Of a DNA stretch of 64,000 nucleotides, positions 12,633 through 20,921 are shown piece after piece (position 1 is the stretch's first letter; every line of letters starts with the position of its first letter). Made by a program: the position numbers and the translations under genes. The DNA comes from Candidatus Zixiibacteriota bacterium (lineage in GTDB: Bacteria > Desulfobacterota > Binatia > UBA9968): NCBI GenBank assembly GCA_035574315.1, contig DATLYW010000024.1:1-64000 (forward strand). Direction: 5' to 3'. The notes beneath the pieces are model-generated. The model saw nothing but the letters and a program-made list of their open reading frames with translations, did not search any database and was not told the origin of the DNA.

Positions 12633-13529
12633 CTAGGCTCTCGGATGAGCCCGGTCGTAGACGGCCGTGAGCTGGTCCAGATTGAGGTGAGTGTATCGCT
12701 GGGTGGTCGAGAGGCTGGCGTGGCCGAGCAGCTCCTGGATCACCCGCAGGTCGGCGCCGTTGTTCAGAAGGTGGGTCGCAAAGGTGTGCCGCAACCCGTG
12801 GGGTCCCATCCGGACAGCGATGCCCGCCGCCTTCAGCCGTTTGGCAACCACCCGGGCGATGCTCCGGGTCGTCAGCCGCTTTCCGAAGCGGTTGAGAAAG
12901 ATCGGGTTCTGGCTGCTGCAGGGGCGGTTCCAGCGCCTGCACTCCTCGGCGGCGTAGTCCCTCAGCGCCCGGAGCGCGACCTCGCCGATGGGTACGATGC
13001 GTTCTTTGGAGCCTTTGCCGACCACGCGGACGATGCCCAGGTCGAAGTCCACATCGCGCCAGTCGAGGCCAGCCAGCTCGCTGACGCGCACGCCGGTCGA
13101 GTAAAGCGTTTCCAGAATCGCCCGGTCGCGGGCATCCGGGAAACCGCGGTCTTTCAGTCCGCCGAGAAGCCGGAACACGTCGTCGACCGAGAGAAAAGCA
13201 GGCAGGGGTTTTCCCTGCTTCGGGCTCCCGAGCAACAAGAGCGGGTCGGCATCCAGCGCCCCGCTCTCGACGAGGTACCGAAAGAAGCTCTTGAGGGCTG
13301 CGGCCTTGCGGCCGAGCGAGCTTTTCTTGCGGCTCTTGGCCAGCGAGGCGAGGTAAGCGCGCGCCACGTCCAGGTCTACCCGGCGCAAATCGACCGGCCG
13401 CCCGGGCTCGATTCCGGTAAGAAACTCCTCAAACTGGGCGAGGTCGCTCAGATAGCTCCGCAGGGTGTGGGGCGAGACGCGGCGCTCGATTTCGAGATAG
13501 CGCGCGAACTTCTCCACCAGGTCCTTCAT
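12633..13529 (-). CDS. xerC: Tyrosine site-specific recombinase XerC
   Basis: XerC resolves chromosome dimers at dif together with XerD. The 298-residue protein has a SAM-like N-terminal core-binding domain (residues 1-90) and a catalytic domain with the full set: Arg in STGVRVSEL, Lys in GKGSKER, HGLRHTFATHL, the second His in LGHASLSTTQ, and the nucleophile Tyr in RYTH. Its place directly ahead of hslV-hslU supports the chromosomal XerC assignment over a mobile integrase. Confidence 0.93.
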   Translation of the reverse strand: MKDLVEKFARYLEIERRVSPHTLRSYLSDLAQFEEFLTGIEPGRPVDLRRVDLDVARAYLASLAKSRKKSSLGRKAAALKSFFRYLVESGALDADPLLLLGSPKQGKPLPAFLSVDDVFRLLGGLKDRGFPDARDRAILETLYSTGVRVSELAGLDWRDVDFDLGIVRVVGKGSKERIVPIGEVALRALRDYAAEECRRWNRPCSSQNPIFLNRFGKRLTTRSIARVVAKRLKAAGIAVRMGPHGLRHTFATHLLNNGADLRVIQELLGHASLSTTQRYTHLNLDQLTAVYDRAHPRA

Positions 13530-13542
13530 GCGCAGCGCGTTT

Positions 13543-13570
13543 AGGATAGCACGCGGCGGATCAAAACCAA
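13543..13570 (-). promoter_or_regulatory. Possible sigma70-type promoter for xerC
   Basis: On the minus strand TTGGTT (13565-13570) and TATCCT (13543-13548) are separated by 16 bases, placing a start site about 10 bases before the xerC ATG. The match is imperfect, so this is a candidate only. If active, it would drive the long xerC-hslVU-arg-lys block. Confidence 0.3.
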
Positions 13571-13810
13571 ACCGAAGCCGTTGAGTCCTTCGGTGCGCGG
13601 AGCTAATATGGCGTTGGCGTATTGATGTCGAAATGCAGACACGCTACCCGGGGGCCGAGGCCTGCCGCTTCGTACGGTTCAATCGTTCAGAAGGAAACAA
13701 GAGCGTTCGATAGCTTCTGGCACCTGTCCGCTCAAGAGTAACCCAACCAGAAACCGCACTTTTCGCCATGTTACCCATCGTTGACTGTTTCGCCGGGCCG
13801 AACTCTCGCC

Positions 13811-14575
13811 ATGCCGCACGGGGCGACTGAAGAAAGGGTTTCTTTCCCCAACGGCCGCGGCGACACGCTGGTCGGCGTGCTCCACCGCTGCGCCAAGAGC
13901 GATTCCGGGGCCGTGATCCTCTGCCACGGCATGGATTCGAACAAAGAGAGCGAAAAGCTCGTTTACCTCGCTCGTGCGCTCGCCGAGCGGGGAACCACGG
14001 CGCTTCGCTTCGATTTCGCCTATACGGGGGAATCGACCGGGCGCTACGAAGACATTACGTATACCGGCGGAGTCGAGGATCTGAGGGCCGCCTACGCTCT
14101 GGTCAAGGCCGCGGCAGGCGGAAAGATCGGGTTGTTCGGTTCGAGCATGGGCGGCACCGTGGCGTTGCTCTTTGCGGCCCGGGAACCCGGCGTCGCGGCC
14201 CTTGTGACCGTCGCGGCGCCGCTCCATCCCGAGCGCTTTCCCTCGCGGGTGCTCAGCGCTGAGGGGCTCAAGGCCTGGCGGGATCAAGGGGTCACCTACT
14301 ACAACGGCCGGCGCCTCAACGCCACGCTGCTTCGGGACCTGGAGCAGCTCGACGTCGCCGCCGCGGCCGCCCGTGTCGTCTGCCCCGCCCTCGTGATTCA
14401 CGGAGACGCCGATGCGGTCGTTCCGGTCGACGAGGCTTACGAGCTTTACGAGCGCCTGGCGGGGCCGAAGCGGCTTTCGATCCTGCCGGGAACCGACCAC
14501 CGCTTCTCCGACCCGGCTATGATGGAGCGGGCGATGGCGGAAGCGCTGGACTGGCTGGTGGAACGGGTGCGCTGA
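13811..14575 (+). CDS. Alpha/beta hydrolase (serine esterase-like)
   Basis: A 254-residue alpha/beta hydrolase of the osmotically induced/dienelactone-hydrolase-like type. The nucleophile elbow is GSSMGG (Ser near residue 113), the acid is probably Asp in HGDADAVVP, and the His is in PGTDHRF near the C-terminus. An early CHGMDS motif supplies the oxyanion hole. The frame extends upstream to a TTG, but the ATG at 13811 is the better start. The next gene begins 4 bases later, so the two are probably co-transcribed. The substrate is unknown. Confidence 0.85.
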   Translation: MPHGATEERVSFPNGRGDTLVGVLHRCAKSDSGAVILCHGMDSNKESEKLVYLARALAERGTTALRFDFAYTGESTGRYEDITYTGGVEDLRAAYALVKAAAGGKIGLFGSSMGGTVALLFAAREPGVAALVTVAAPLHPERFPSRVLSAEGLKAWRDQGVTYYNGRRLNATLLRDLEQLDVAAAAARVVCPALVIHGDADAVVPVDEAYELYERLAGPKRLSILPGTDHRFSDPAMMERAMAEALDWLVERVR

Positions 14576-14579
14576 CACC

Positions 14580-14996
14580 ATGCGAACCGGCGGCCGGAGA
14601 CTCCAGGCAATCACGATCTTGCTTCTCGCCCTGGCGGGTGCTGGCGGTTGCGGCCGGGACCTCGGCACGGCGCAGGGAGTGGTCGAGGAATTCCTCGACC
14701 AGCACTACGTGCACATCGATCTGGGGAAAGCCAGGCTCCACGTCGTCGGGCTGGCGCTGCACAAGGTCGACGAGGAGATCCGCCTCACGGCGGGGCAGGC
14801 GATCGACGCGTCGACCCAAAAGCCCCGGGTCAACTATCGGCTGCTCGAGAAGCGGGAGGGACGCGGGCGGGCGTCGTTCCTGTACGAAGGAACAATTCGA
14901 TCCGACGACGGCAGCTCGTTCACGCGCAAGTGGCTCATCGCCGCGCGCCTGGAGAACGGCCGCTGGAAGGTCTCCAACTTCACCGAATCCGACTGA
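14580..14996 (+). CDS. Small predicted lipoprotein of unknown function
   Basis: The 138-residue product has a hydrophobic signal ending LAGAGGC, which fits a lipobox with the mature Cys near residue 24. The mature part is a mixed alpha/beta domain with DQHYVHIDLGKARLHVVGLA and a C-terminal strand GRWKVSNF that recalls NTF2-like or DUF4864-like domains, but I do not recognise the family securely. It is coupled to the preceding hydrolase and converges with the MFS transporter, with stops 3 bases apart. Confidence 0.75.
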   Translation: MRTGGRRLQAITILLLALAGAGGCGRDLGTAQGVVEEFLDQHYVHIDLGKARLHVVGLALHKVDEEIRLTAGQAIDASTQKPRVNYRLLEKREGRGRASFLYEGTIRSDDGSSFTRKWLIAARLENGRWKVSNFTESD

Positions 14997-14999
14997 CCT

Positions 15000-16328
15000 C
15001 TAGGCTCCGGCCGGCATCGGCGCGGCAGGGGCGGCCTCGGCGTCCCGGGCTTTGGATCTGATCTGCAACGCCAGGCCGGCCGCGATCATCGCGATCACTC
15101 CGCCCGATAGAAAAGCAAAATGGTAATCGCCGATCAGGTCGCGTACGGCCCCGGCGGCCGAGGCCATGGCCGCGGCCCCGATCTGGTGCGACATGAAAAT
15201 CCAGCCGTAAACCTTTCCCACGTTCTGCTTGCCGAACGTGTCAGCGGTGATCGCCATCGAAGGCGGCACCGTCGCGAACCAGTCCAGGCCGTAGATCACG
15301 GCGAAAACCACCAGGCCGGAAAAATCGCGCACGAAAGGCAGGAGCAGCAGCGACACTCCCCTGAGAGCATACACGAGCGCCAGCCACCGTTGCGGCTGCA
15401 CCCGGTCGATCATCCAGCCGGAAAAAATCGTGCCCACCAGGTTCAACGACCCCATCACGCCGACGATGGAAGCCGCGGCGACCTGGGGTATGCCGATCTC
15501 GATTTCGTGCGGGATCAGATGGGTCCCGATCAGCCCGTTCGCGGTGCCGCCGCAGATGAAAAAGCTCCCGCACAGCAGCCAGAAGGTCGGGTGGCGGAGG
15601 ACCTCTCTGGCCGTGACCGTGGCGCCTTTCGCGGGCATACCGCGCAGGGAGGCGGTTCCGCCCGATTTCACCGCCAGCGGGTCCCCCGCGCCGTAGGGCT
15701 CGAGTCCTACTTCCGACGGATCGTCCCTCATCCAGAGGTAGATCATCGGCAACAAGACCAGCGCCACGGCGATCAAGACCATGGAGCCCAGCCTCCAGCC
15801 AGCGTAGGTGATCGCCGCCATGAAGAGCGGAATGAAGATCAGCTGCCCGGTGGAGCTCGCGCTGCCGAGAACGCCGAGCGCCAGGCCGCGCTTGGCCACG
15901 AACCAGCGGTTGCCCACCGTGGCCGCCAGCACTGAGCCGACTCCTCCCGCTCCCAGACCGACGATTACCCCCCAAACGATGAAAAATTGCCAGAAACGGT
16001 CCATCGCCACCGTGCCGGTCACGCCGAGGACCAGCAGGCCGAGGCTGCCGAGCATCACCTTGCGCGGACCATAGCGATCCAGAAGCCAGCCGCTGACGGG
16101 CGCCGCGATCCCGAAGAGCAGCAGGTTCATGCTTACTGCCGAAGCGATGAGCGTCCGGCTCCAGCCGAACTCGGCCTCGAGAGGATGGATCAGGACCGAG
16201 GGCGAGGAGCGCACCCCGGCGCTGGTGAGCGTGGTTACGAAGCACAGACCGATAACGAGCCACCCGTAATAGAACGGCAGTGATAGAGGAGGGCGTTTCT
16301 CGGCCGCGGCCAGACTGTGATTTTCCAT
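15000..16328 (-). CDS. Major facilitator superfamily transporter
   Basis: A 442-residue inner-membrane protein with about twelve membrane segments. The loop GWLLDRYGPRKVM between segments 2 and 3 is the MFS signature, with a second version (GWMIDRVQPQRW) in the C-terminal half. The N-terminal FYYGWLVIG and the general layout resemble the monocarboxylate/oxalate-formate (OxlT/MCT-like) branch, but the substrate cannot be told. The ATG at 16328 was chosen. Upstream in-frame sequence is not hydrophobic and overlaps the intergenic region with the divergent methyltransferase. Confidence 0.88.
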   Translation of the reverse strand: MENHSLAAAEKRPPLSLPFYYGWLVIGLCFVTTLTSAGVRSSPSVLIHPLEAEFGWSRTLIASAVSMNLLLFGIAAPVSGWLLDRYGPRKVMLGSLGLLVLGVTGTVAMDRFWQFFIVWGVIVGLGAGGVGSVLAATVGNRWFVAKRGLALGVLGSASSTGQLIFIPLFMAAITYAGWRLGSMVLIAVALVLLPMIYLWMRDDPSEVGLEPYGAGDPLAVKSGGTASLRGMPAKGATVTAREVLRHPTFWLLCGSFFICGGTANGLIGTHLIPHEIEIGIPQVAAASIVGVMGSLNLVGTIFSGWMIDRVQPQRWLALVYALRGVSLLLLPFVRDFSGLVVFAVIYGLDWFATVPPSMAITADTFGKQNVGKVYGWIFMSHQIGAAAMASAAGAVRDLIGDYHFAFLSGGVIAMIAAGLALQIRSKARDAEAAPAAPMPAGA

Positions 16329-16425
16329 GGGTTCATATAACCATCTCCGCGGAAAATCACAAACCGGACCGGCTCCGCTTGACACCGGCCGGCGAAAGCC
16401 GCTAGGGATCGACCGGGCGGAACCG

Positions 16426-16998
16426 ATGAAGCGCTTCCTGGCGATAGGGATCGTCTGCGGGCTTTTCCTGCCCTCCCCGAGGTGCCTTCTCGCCGAAGAG
16501 CAGGAAAAGGTGCCTTACGTGCCGACCCCGTTCGAGGTCGTGGATCGGATGTTGAGCCTTGCGGGGGTGAAGCGCGACGACGTCGTCTACGATCTGGGAA
16601 GCGGGGACGGGCGCATCGTGATCGAGGCCGCGAAGCGATACGGCGCACGGGGGGTCGGCATTGAGCTGGACGGGCGTCTGGTGGAAGTCGCCCGGGCCGC
16701 GGCCAGGCGCGAGGGTGTGAGCCACCTGGTGGAGTTTCGCCAGGCGGACGCCCTCAGGGCGGACCTGTCCCCGGCCACGGTGATCACGCTCTACATGCTG
16801 CCTTCGTTCAACCGGCGGCTGCGACCCGCTCTGGAGCGACAGCTCCGGCCGGGCACGCGCGTGGTGGCTCACGATTACCCTATCGAGGGGTGGCAGCACG
16901 ACAGGTGGGAAGAGACGCCGCTTCTCGATACCCGGCCCGAAGTTGCACCCCACAAGCACATCCTCTATCTGTATGAATGGCGCCCCGACCGACGATGA
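16426..16998 (+). CDS. Signal-peptide-bearing class I SAM methyltransferase (copy 1)
   Basis: A 190-residue protein with an N-terminal signal-like segment (about residues 4-22, possible cleavage after LLA) and a Rossmann methyltransferase domain. Motif I is VVYDLGSGDGRIVIEAAK and the post-I acid is in GVGIELD. The preceding PYVPTPFEVVDRML and the LGSGDGRIV loop recall FAM173/ATPSCKMT-type lysine methyltransferases; this similarity is from memory. It is followed by a close paralogue that overlaps it by 4 bases. A methyltransferase outside the cytosol would be unexpected, so the segment may be a membrane anchor. Confidence 0.8.
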   Translation: MKRFLAIGIVCGLFLPSPRCLLAEEQEKVPYVPTPFEVVDRMLSLAGVKRDDVVYDLGSGDGRIVIEAAKRYGARGVGIELDGRLVEVARAAARREGVSHLVEFRQADALRADLSPATVITLYMLPSFNRRLRPALERQLRPGTRVVAHDYPIEGWQHDRWEETPLLDTRPEVAPHKHILYLYEWRPDRR

Positions 16999-17642
16999 CC
17001 GCAGCAACAGCGCAACCCGGCCGTGAAAAGATCGCCCGCTCGTTCCGCCAGTTCCCCTCCCGGGGAACCGCCGCCCGGCGGCTCGCGCTCTGCTTCGCGG
17101 CTCTCTTGCTGATCCGGGCGAGCGCAGCTCGCGCTGATTATCCCGAAGAGATCCCGTTCCTGCCGACGCCGATCGAAGTGGTCGATCGCATGCTGGAGCT
17201 TGCGGCGGTCACGCAAAGCGACGTCGTCTACGATCTTGGAAGCGGCGACGGGCGCATCGTCATCCGCGCCGCGAAAAAGTACGGCGCGCGCGGCGTGGGT
17301 ATCGAGATGGACGCCGCCCTGATCGAGCGCGCCGTGGAGGCCGCGCGGCAACAGGGCGTGGAGCACCTGGTCGAGTTTCGCAGAGAGGACGCCCTCAAGG
17401 CGGACCTGGCGCCCGCCAGCGTCGTCACGCTCTACATGCTTCCGTGGTTCAACGAGGCGGTCAAGCCGAGCCTCCGAAAGATGAAGCCGGGCGCTCGCGT
17501 GGTCGCTCACGATTTCGGCATCGAGGGCTGGCCGCCGGACAGGACTGTCGTCCTGGAGAAGCCCGAGCGGATGCTGGGCGGCATCAAGCACCCGCACAAG
17601 ATCTTCCTCTGGAAAATCAGGAAAGAGAGCAGCGATCAGTAG
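16995..17642 (+). CDS. Signal-peptide-bearing class I SAM methyltransferase (copy 2)
   Basis: A tandem paralogue of the preceding gene with the same layout. A basic leader and a hydrophobic segment (about residues 30-46, then ARAD) precede FLPTPIEVVDRML, motif I VVYDLGSGDGRIVIRAAK and GVGIEMD. The ATG at 16995 overlaps the previous stop (ATGA). The product is 215 residues with a longer N-terminus than copy 1. Its last 7 bases overlap the 3' end of the convergent hisA. The substrate is unknown. Confidence 0.8.
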   Translation: MTAATAQPGREKIARSFRQFPSRGTAARRLALCFAALLLIRASAARADYPEEIPFLPTPIEVVDRMLELAAVTQSDVVYDLGSGDGRIVIRAAKKYGARGVGIEMDAALIERAVEAARQQGVEHLVEFRREDALKADLAPASVVTLYMLPWFNEAVKPSLRKMKPGARVVAHDFGIEGWPPDRTVVLEKPERMLGGIKHPHKIFLWKIRKESSDQ

Positions 17643-18361
17643 GACTCCGCGAGCTTGATCGCATCCGCCAATTCGAACCCGCGCGTGTAGAGGGCCCGGC
17701 CGACGATCACGCCTTCGACCCCCTGCTTCCCCAGGGGCCCGAGCCGCCGGATGTCCTCGAGGGTCGCCACTCCACCCGAGGCGATGACCGGAATCTTCAC
17801 GGCTCCCGCGATCCTCAGCGTCTCTTCCACGTTGATGCCCTCTCGCGTGCCGTCCCGGCCGATGTCGGTGTAGATGATCCGGGAGGCCCCTTCCTTCTCG
17901 CAGCGCTGCGCCAGGGTGACCGCGTCCATCGGGGTGGTCTCCTTCCAGCCCTTGATCGCGACCCTGCCCTCGCGCGCGTCGATCCCGACGACGATCCTTC
18001 CGGGAAACCGGCTGCATAGGGTCCGAAGCAAATCCGGGCGATCATAAGCGGCCGTCCCCACCACGACGCGGGCGACGCCGAGCCCGAGCGCGGTTTCCAC
18101 CGCCGCAACGGTGCGCATACCGCCTCCGAGCTGCACCCCCGCACCCAACCGGCAGATCTCTTCGACCTCGCGCAGGTGCACCGGGCGCCCTTCGACGGCC
18201 CCGTTCAGATCGACGACGTGCAGCAGGGCGGCTCCCTGGGCGATCCAATGCCTGGCGGCGTCCACCGGGTTATCGAAGTAAACCGTCGCACGATCCATGT
18301 CGCCCCGGAGGAGACGAACACAGCGGCCGTCTTTGATGTCGATGGCGGGGATGATCAGCAC
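17636..18361 (-). CDS. hisA: Phosphoribosylformimino-5-aminoimidazole carboxamide ribotide isomerase
   Basis: HisA performs the Amadori rearrangement in histidine synthesis. The 241-residue TIM barrel starts with MLIIPAIDIKDGRCVRL, carrying the first catalytic Asp, and has the second Asp in YTDIGRDGT and the phosphate-binding ASGGV and VGRALY loops. The start is GTG at 18361. It is the last gene of the his cluster. hisF, which normally follows, is not here; instead a convergent methyltransferase overlaps the 3' end by 7 bases. Confidence 0.96.
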   Translation of the reverse strand: MLIIPAIDIKDGRCVRLLRGDMDRATVYFDNPVDAARHWIAQGAALLHVVDLNGAVEGRPVHLREVEEICRLGAGVQLGGGMRTVAAVETALGLGVARVVVGTAAYDRPDLLRTLCSRFPGRIVVGIDAREGRVAIKGWKETTPMDAVTLAQRCEKEGASRIIYTDIGRDGTREGINVEETLRIAGAVKIPVIASGGVATLEDIRRLGPLGKQGVEGVIVGRALYTRGFELADAIKLAESY

Positions 18362-18368
18362 GGGCGGC

Positions 18369-18983
18369 TCAGCGGGATTTCACGAAACGGCCGAAGTTGG
18401 CGAGGATCCTGAGACCCAGCTCCTGGCTTTTTTCCGGGTGAAACTGGCAGGCGAAGAGATGGTCCGTGGCGATGCTCGACGCGAACCGGATCCCGTAGTC
18501 GGTGGTCGTGGCGACGATCGAGGGATCGGCCGGATCGACGTAGAACGAATGGACGAAATAGACGAAATCGCCGCTCCGAATCCCCTCCAGAAACGGCGAA
18601 TCCAGTTTCTTTTCGATACTGTTCCAACCCATGTGGGGAACCTTGAGGCCGTCGGGCCTGAACCCGACCACCCGGCCCGGAAAGAGGTCCAGCCCCTTCT
18701 GCGGACCGAACTCCTCGCTTTCGGAAAAGAGCAGCTGAAATCCCAGACAGATTCCCAGGAAGGGTTTTTTTCCCCGGACAACCTCGCGGATGGCTTCGAC
18801 CAGACCGAACCGGGCGAGGTTTTCCATGCAGGCCGGAAAGGCCCCGACCCCCGGCAGAACCACCCCGCGAGCCTCGGCGATGCGTGCCGCCTCCCGCGTG
18901 ATGCGGGCCTCCACGCCGACGTGCTCGAAGCCCTTCTGCACGCTGCGGAGATTTCCCATGCCGTAGTCGACGATTGCGATCAT
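18369..18983 (-). CDS. hisH: Imidazole glycerol phosphate synthase glutaminase subunit
   Basis: HisH supplies ammonia to HisF for imidazole-glycerol phosphate formation. The class I glutamine amidotransferase shows the DYGMGNLRSV start, the nucleophile Cys in GICLGFQLLF (near residue 83), and the His-Glu pair in CQFHPEKS. Length 204 is normal. It lies between hisB and hisA. Its obligate partner hisF is absent from this cluster and must be elsewhere. Confidence 0.96.
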   Translation of the reverse strand: MIAIVDYGMGNLRSVQKGFEHVGVEARITREAARIAEARGVVLPGVGAFPACMENLARFGLVEAIREVVRGKKPFLGICLGFQLLFSESEEFGPQKGLDLFPGRVVGFRPDGLKVPHMGWNSIEKKLDSPFLEGIRSGDFVYFVHSFYVDPADPSIVATTTDYGIRFASSIATDHLFACQFHPEKSQELGLRILANFGRFVKSR

Positions 18984-18999
18984 TGGATCGGCTTGTCTG

Positions 19000-19587
19000 C
19001 TACAGACTCCCTTTCGTCGAGAGCACCCCTTCGACGCGCCCGTCGATCTGGGTCGCCATGTCCATCGCTCGCGCGAACGCCTTGAAGATCGCCTCGATGA
19101 TGTGATGCGGGTTTTCCCCGCGTACGAGGTCGATGTGCAGGTTCATGCCCAGTTGGTTTGCGAAGGCGGCGAAAAATTCGTGCGGCAGGTCCGTGTCGAA
19201 GTCGCCGACCCGGCCCGGCCGGATCTTGACGTTGTACGACAGATAGGGTCGCCCGCTCAGATCGACCACCACCCGGGCCAGCGCTTCGTCGAGGGGACAG
19301 CTCGCCTCCCCGAACCGCCGGATGCCGTGCTTTGCTCCCAGCGCTTCTTTGAAGGTCTGGCCCAACGCCAGACCGACATCCTCGACGGTGTGATGGTAAT
19401 CGACCGCCAGGTCTCCCTTGGCGTCGAGTTCGAGGTCGAAAAAACCGTGCCGGGCGAAGCTGTCCAGCATGTGGTCGAGAAACGGAATGCCGGTTTGAAC
19501 CCGGGCCCGCCCGGTTCCGTCGATCTCGACCGCAACGCGGATTTCGGTCTCCTTGGTCTTGCGCTCCGTGCTCGCCGTCCGTCCCAT
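19000..19587 (-). CDS. hisB: Imidazoleglycerol-phosphate dehydratase
   Basis: The monofunctional 195-residue dehydratase has the metal-binding repeats [19 protein letters not shown] and NPHHIIEA, with the two histidine-rich blocks that bind manganese. There is no HAD phosphatase fusion as in enterobacteria, so histidinol-phosphate phosphatase must be a separate enzyme. The ATG has a strong AAGGAG site 5 bases upstream. It follows hisD by 9 bases. Confidence 0.96.
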   Translation of the reverse strand: MGRTASTERKTKETEIRVAVEIDGTGRARVQTGIPFLDHMLDSFARHGFFDLELDAKGDLAVDYHHTVEDVGLALGQTFKEALGAKHGIRRFGEASCPLDEALARVVVDLSGRPYLSYNVKIRPGRVGDFDTDLPHEFFAAFANQLGMNLHIDLVRGENPHHIIEAIFKAFARAMDMATQIDGRVEGVLSTKGSL

Positions 19588-19596
19588 GGTCTCTCC

Positions 19597-20886
19597 TTAG
19601 CCCTCGAAGCGGGATTCGACGGCGCGTGCGTGGTCATCGAGCCCTTCGAGGCGCGCCAGCCGGGCGATGCGCGGAGCCAACGCCTTCAACGACCGCGCCT
19701 CCGCCTGGATCACCGTCGTTCGCTTGAGAAAATCGTACGTCCCCAGAGGCGAGAAAAATCGCGCGCTCCCCCCGGTCGGCAGGACGTGATTCGGGCCGGC
19801 AAAGTAATCGCCCAGCGGCGGAGTCGAGTAACGGCCGAGAAAGATCGCTCCGGCATGGCGCACGCGGTGCACCCATTTTCGCGGCTCCCTCACCATCAGC
19901 TCCACGTGCTCCGGCGCGATCGCATTGGCGAGATCGAACGCCTCGAGCAGGCTGCGGGTGACGATGATCGCGCCGTAGTCGGCGAGCGCTTTCAGGCTGA
20001 CCTCGCGCCGCCGGCTCCGCCGCAGGCGTTCGGAGAGCGCCGCCTGAATCCTGGAAGCCAGGGCCAGCGAAGGCGTCAGACAAAGCGCCGACGCCAGCTC
20101 GTCGTGCTCGGCCTGCGACAACATGTCGGCGGCGGCGTACCTCGGATCGGCGGAGTCGTCAGCCAGCAGGAGGATCTCGCTCGGTCCGGCCACCGAGTCG
20201 ATGTCGACCTGGCCGAAAACCATTCGCTTGGCCGTCGCGACGAAGATGTTTCCCGGCCCCACGATCTTGTCCACCCTGGGAACCGTCTCGGTGCCGAACG
20301 CCAGGGCAGCGACCGCCTGGGCCCCGCCTACCCGGAACACCCGGTCCACCCCGGCGATCCGGGCCGCGGCGAGGATGATGTCGCCGTCGGCTCCGACCGG
20401 AGAGGCCATCACGATCTCGTCGACTCCCGCCACCTTGGCCGGAATCACGTTCATGAGAACGGTGGACGGGTAGGCTGCTTTGCCCGCCGGCACGTAAACG
20501 CCCACGCGCTCAAGCGGCGTGACCCTCTGTCCGAGCAGGAGCCCCAGGCGATCTCGATAGTACCAGCTCTTCTCGAGCTGCCGGCGGTGAAACGCGGCGA
20601 TGCGCCGGGCGGCCGCCTTGAGCAGGGCGATATCCCGCTTCGGAACCCGCGCCGCCGCCCGCGCCATCTCCTCGCGAGCCACCTCGATCGCAGAGCGCGT
20701 CAGCCGGCGCCGGTCGAACAGCCGCGTATAACGGATCAGGGCCCGATCGCCTCCACGGCGGACGTCGGCGATAATCGCTCCCACCTGCTTCTCGACCTCT
20801 CCCTGGCGGCGCTCCCTGCGCCCGAGAATGCGCTCAAGGAGCGAGTCGAACCCTGCGTCCGTAGTCTTGACAAGTCGGATTTCCAC
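19597..20886 (-). CDS. hisD: Histidinol dehydrogenase
   Basis: HisD carries out the last two oxidations to histidine. The 429-residue protein shows VGVYVPAGKAAYPSTVLM, the IVGPGNIFVA loop, DSVAGPSEIL and the catalytic pair region EHVELM, with the zinc-binding C-terminal GDYFAGPNHVLPT. The start is GTG at 20886. It follows murA directly; hisG, which lies between murA and hisD in many deltaproteobacteria, is missing. Confidence 0.96.
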   Translation of the reverse strand: MEIRLVKTTDAGFDSLLERILGRRERRQGEVEKQVGAIIADVRRGGDRALIRYTRLFDRRRLTRSAIEVAREEMARAAARVPKRDIALLKAAARRIAAFHRRQLEKSWYYRDRLGLLLGQRVTPLERVGVYVPAGKAAYPSTVLMNVIPAKVAGVDEIVMASPVGADGDIILAAARIAGVDRVFRVGGAQAVAALAFGTETVPRVDKIVGPGNIFVATAKRMVFGQVDIDSVAGPSEILLLADDSADPRYAAADMLSQAEHDELASALCLTPSLALASRIQAALSERLRRSRRREVSLKALADYGAIIVTRSLLEAFDLANAIAPEHVELMVREPRKWVHRVRHAGAIFLGRYSTPPLGDYFAGPNHVLPTGGSARFFSPLGTYDFLKRTTVIQAEARSLKALAPRIARLARLEGLDDHARAVESRFEG

Positions 20887-20921
20887 GACCGTACCCGTTC
20901 GCTCCCTCCGCTTTCGGCTCC

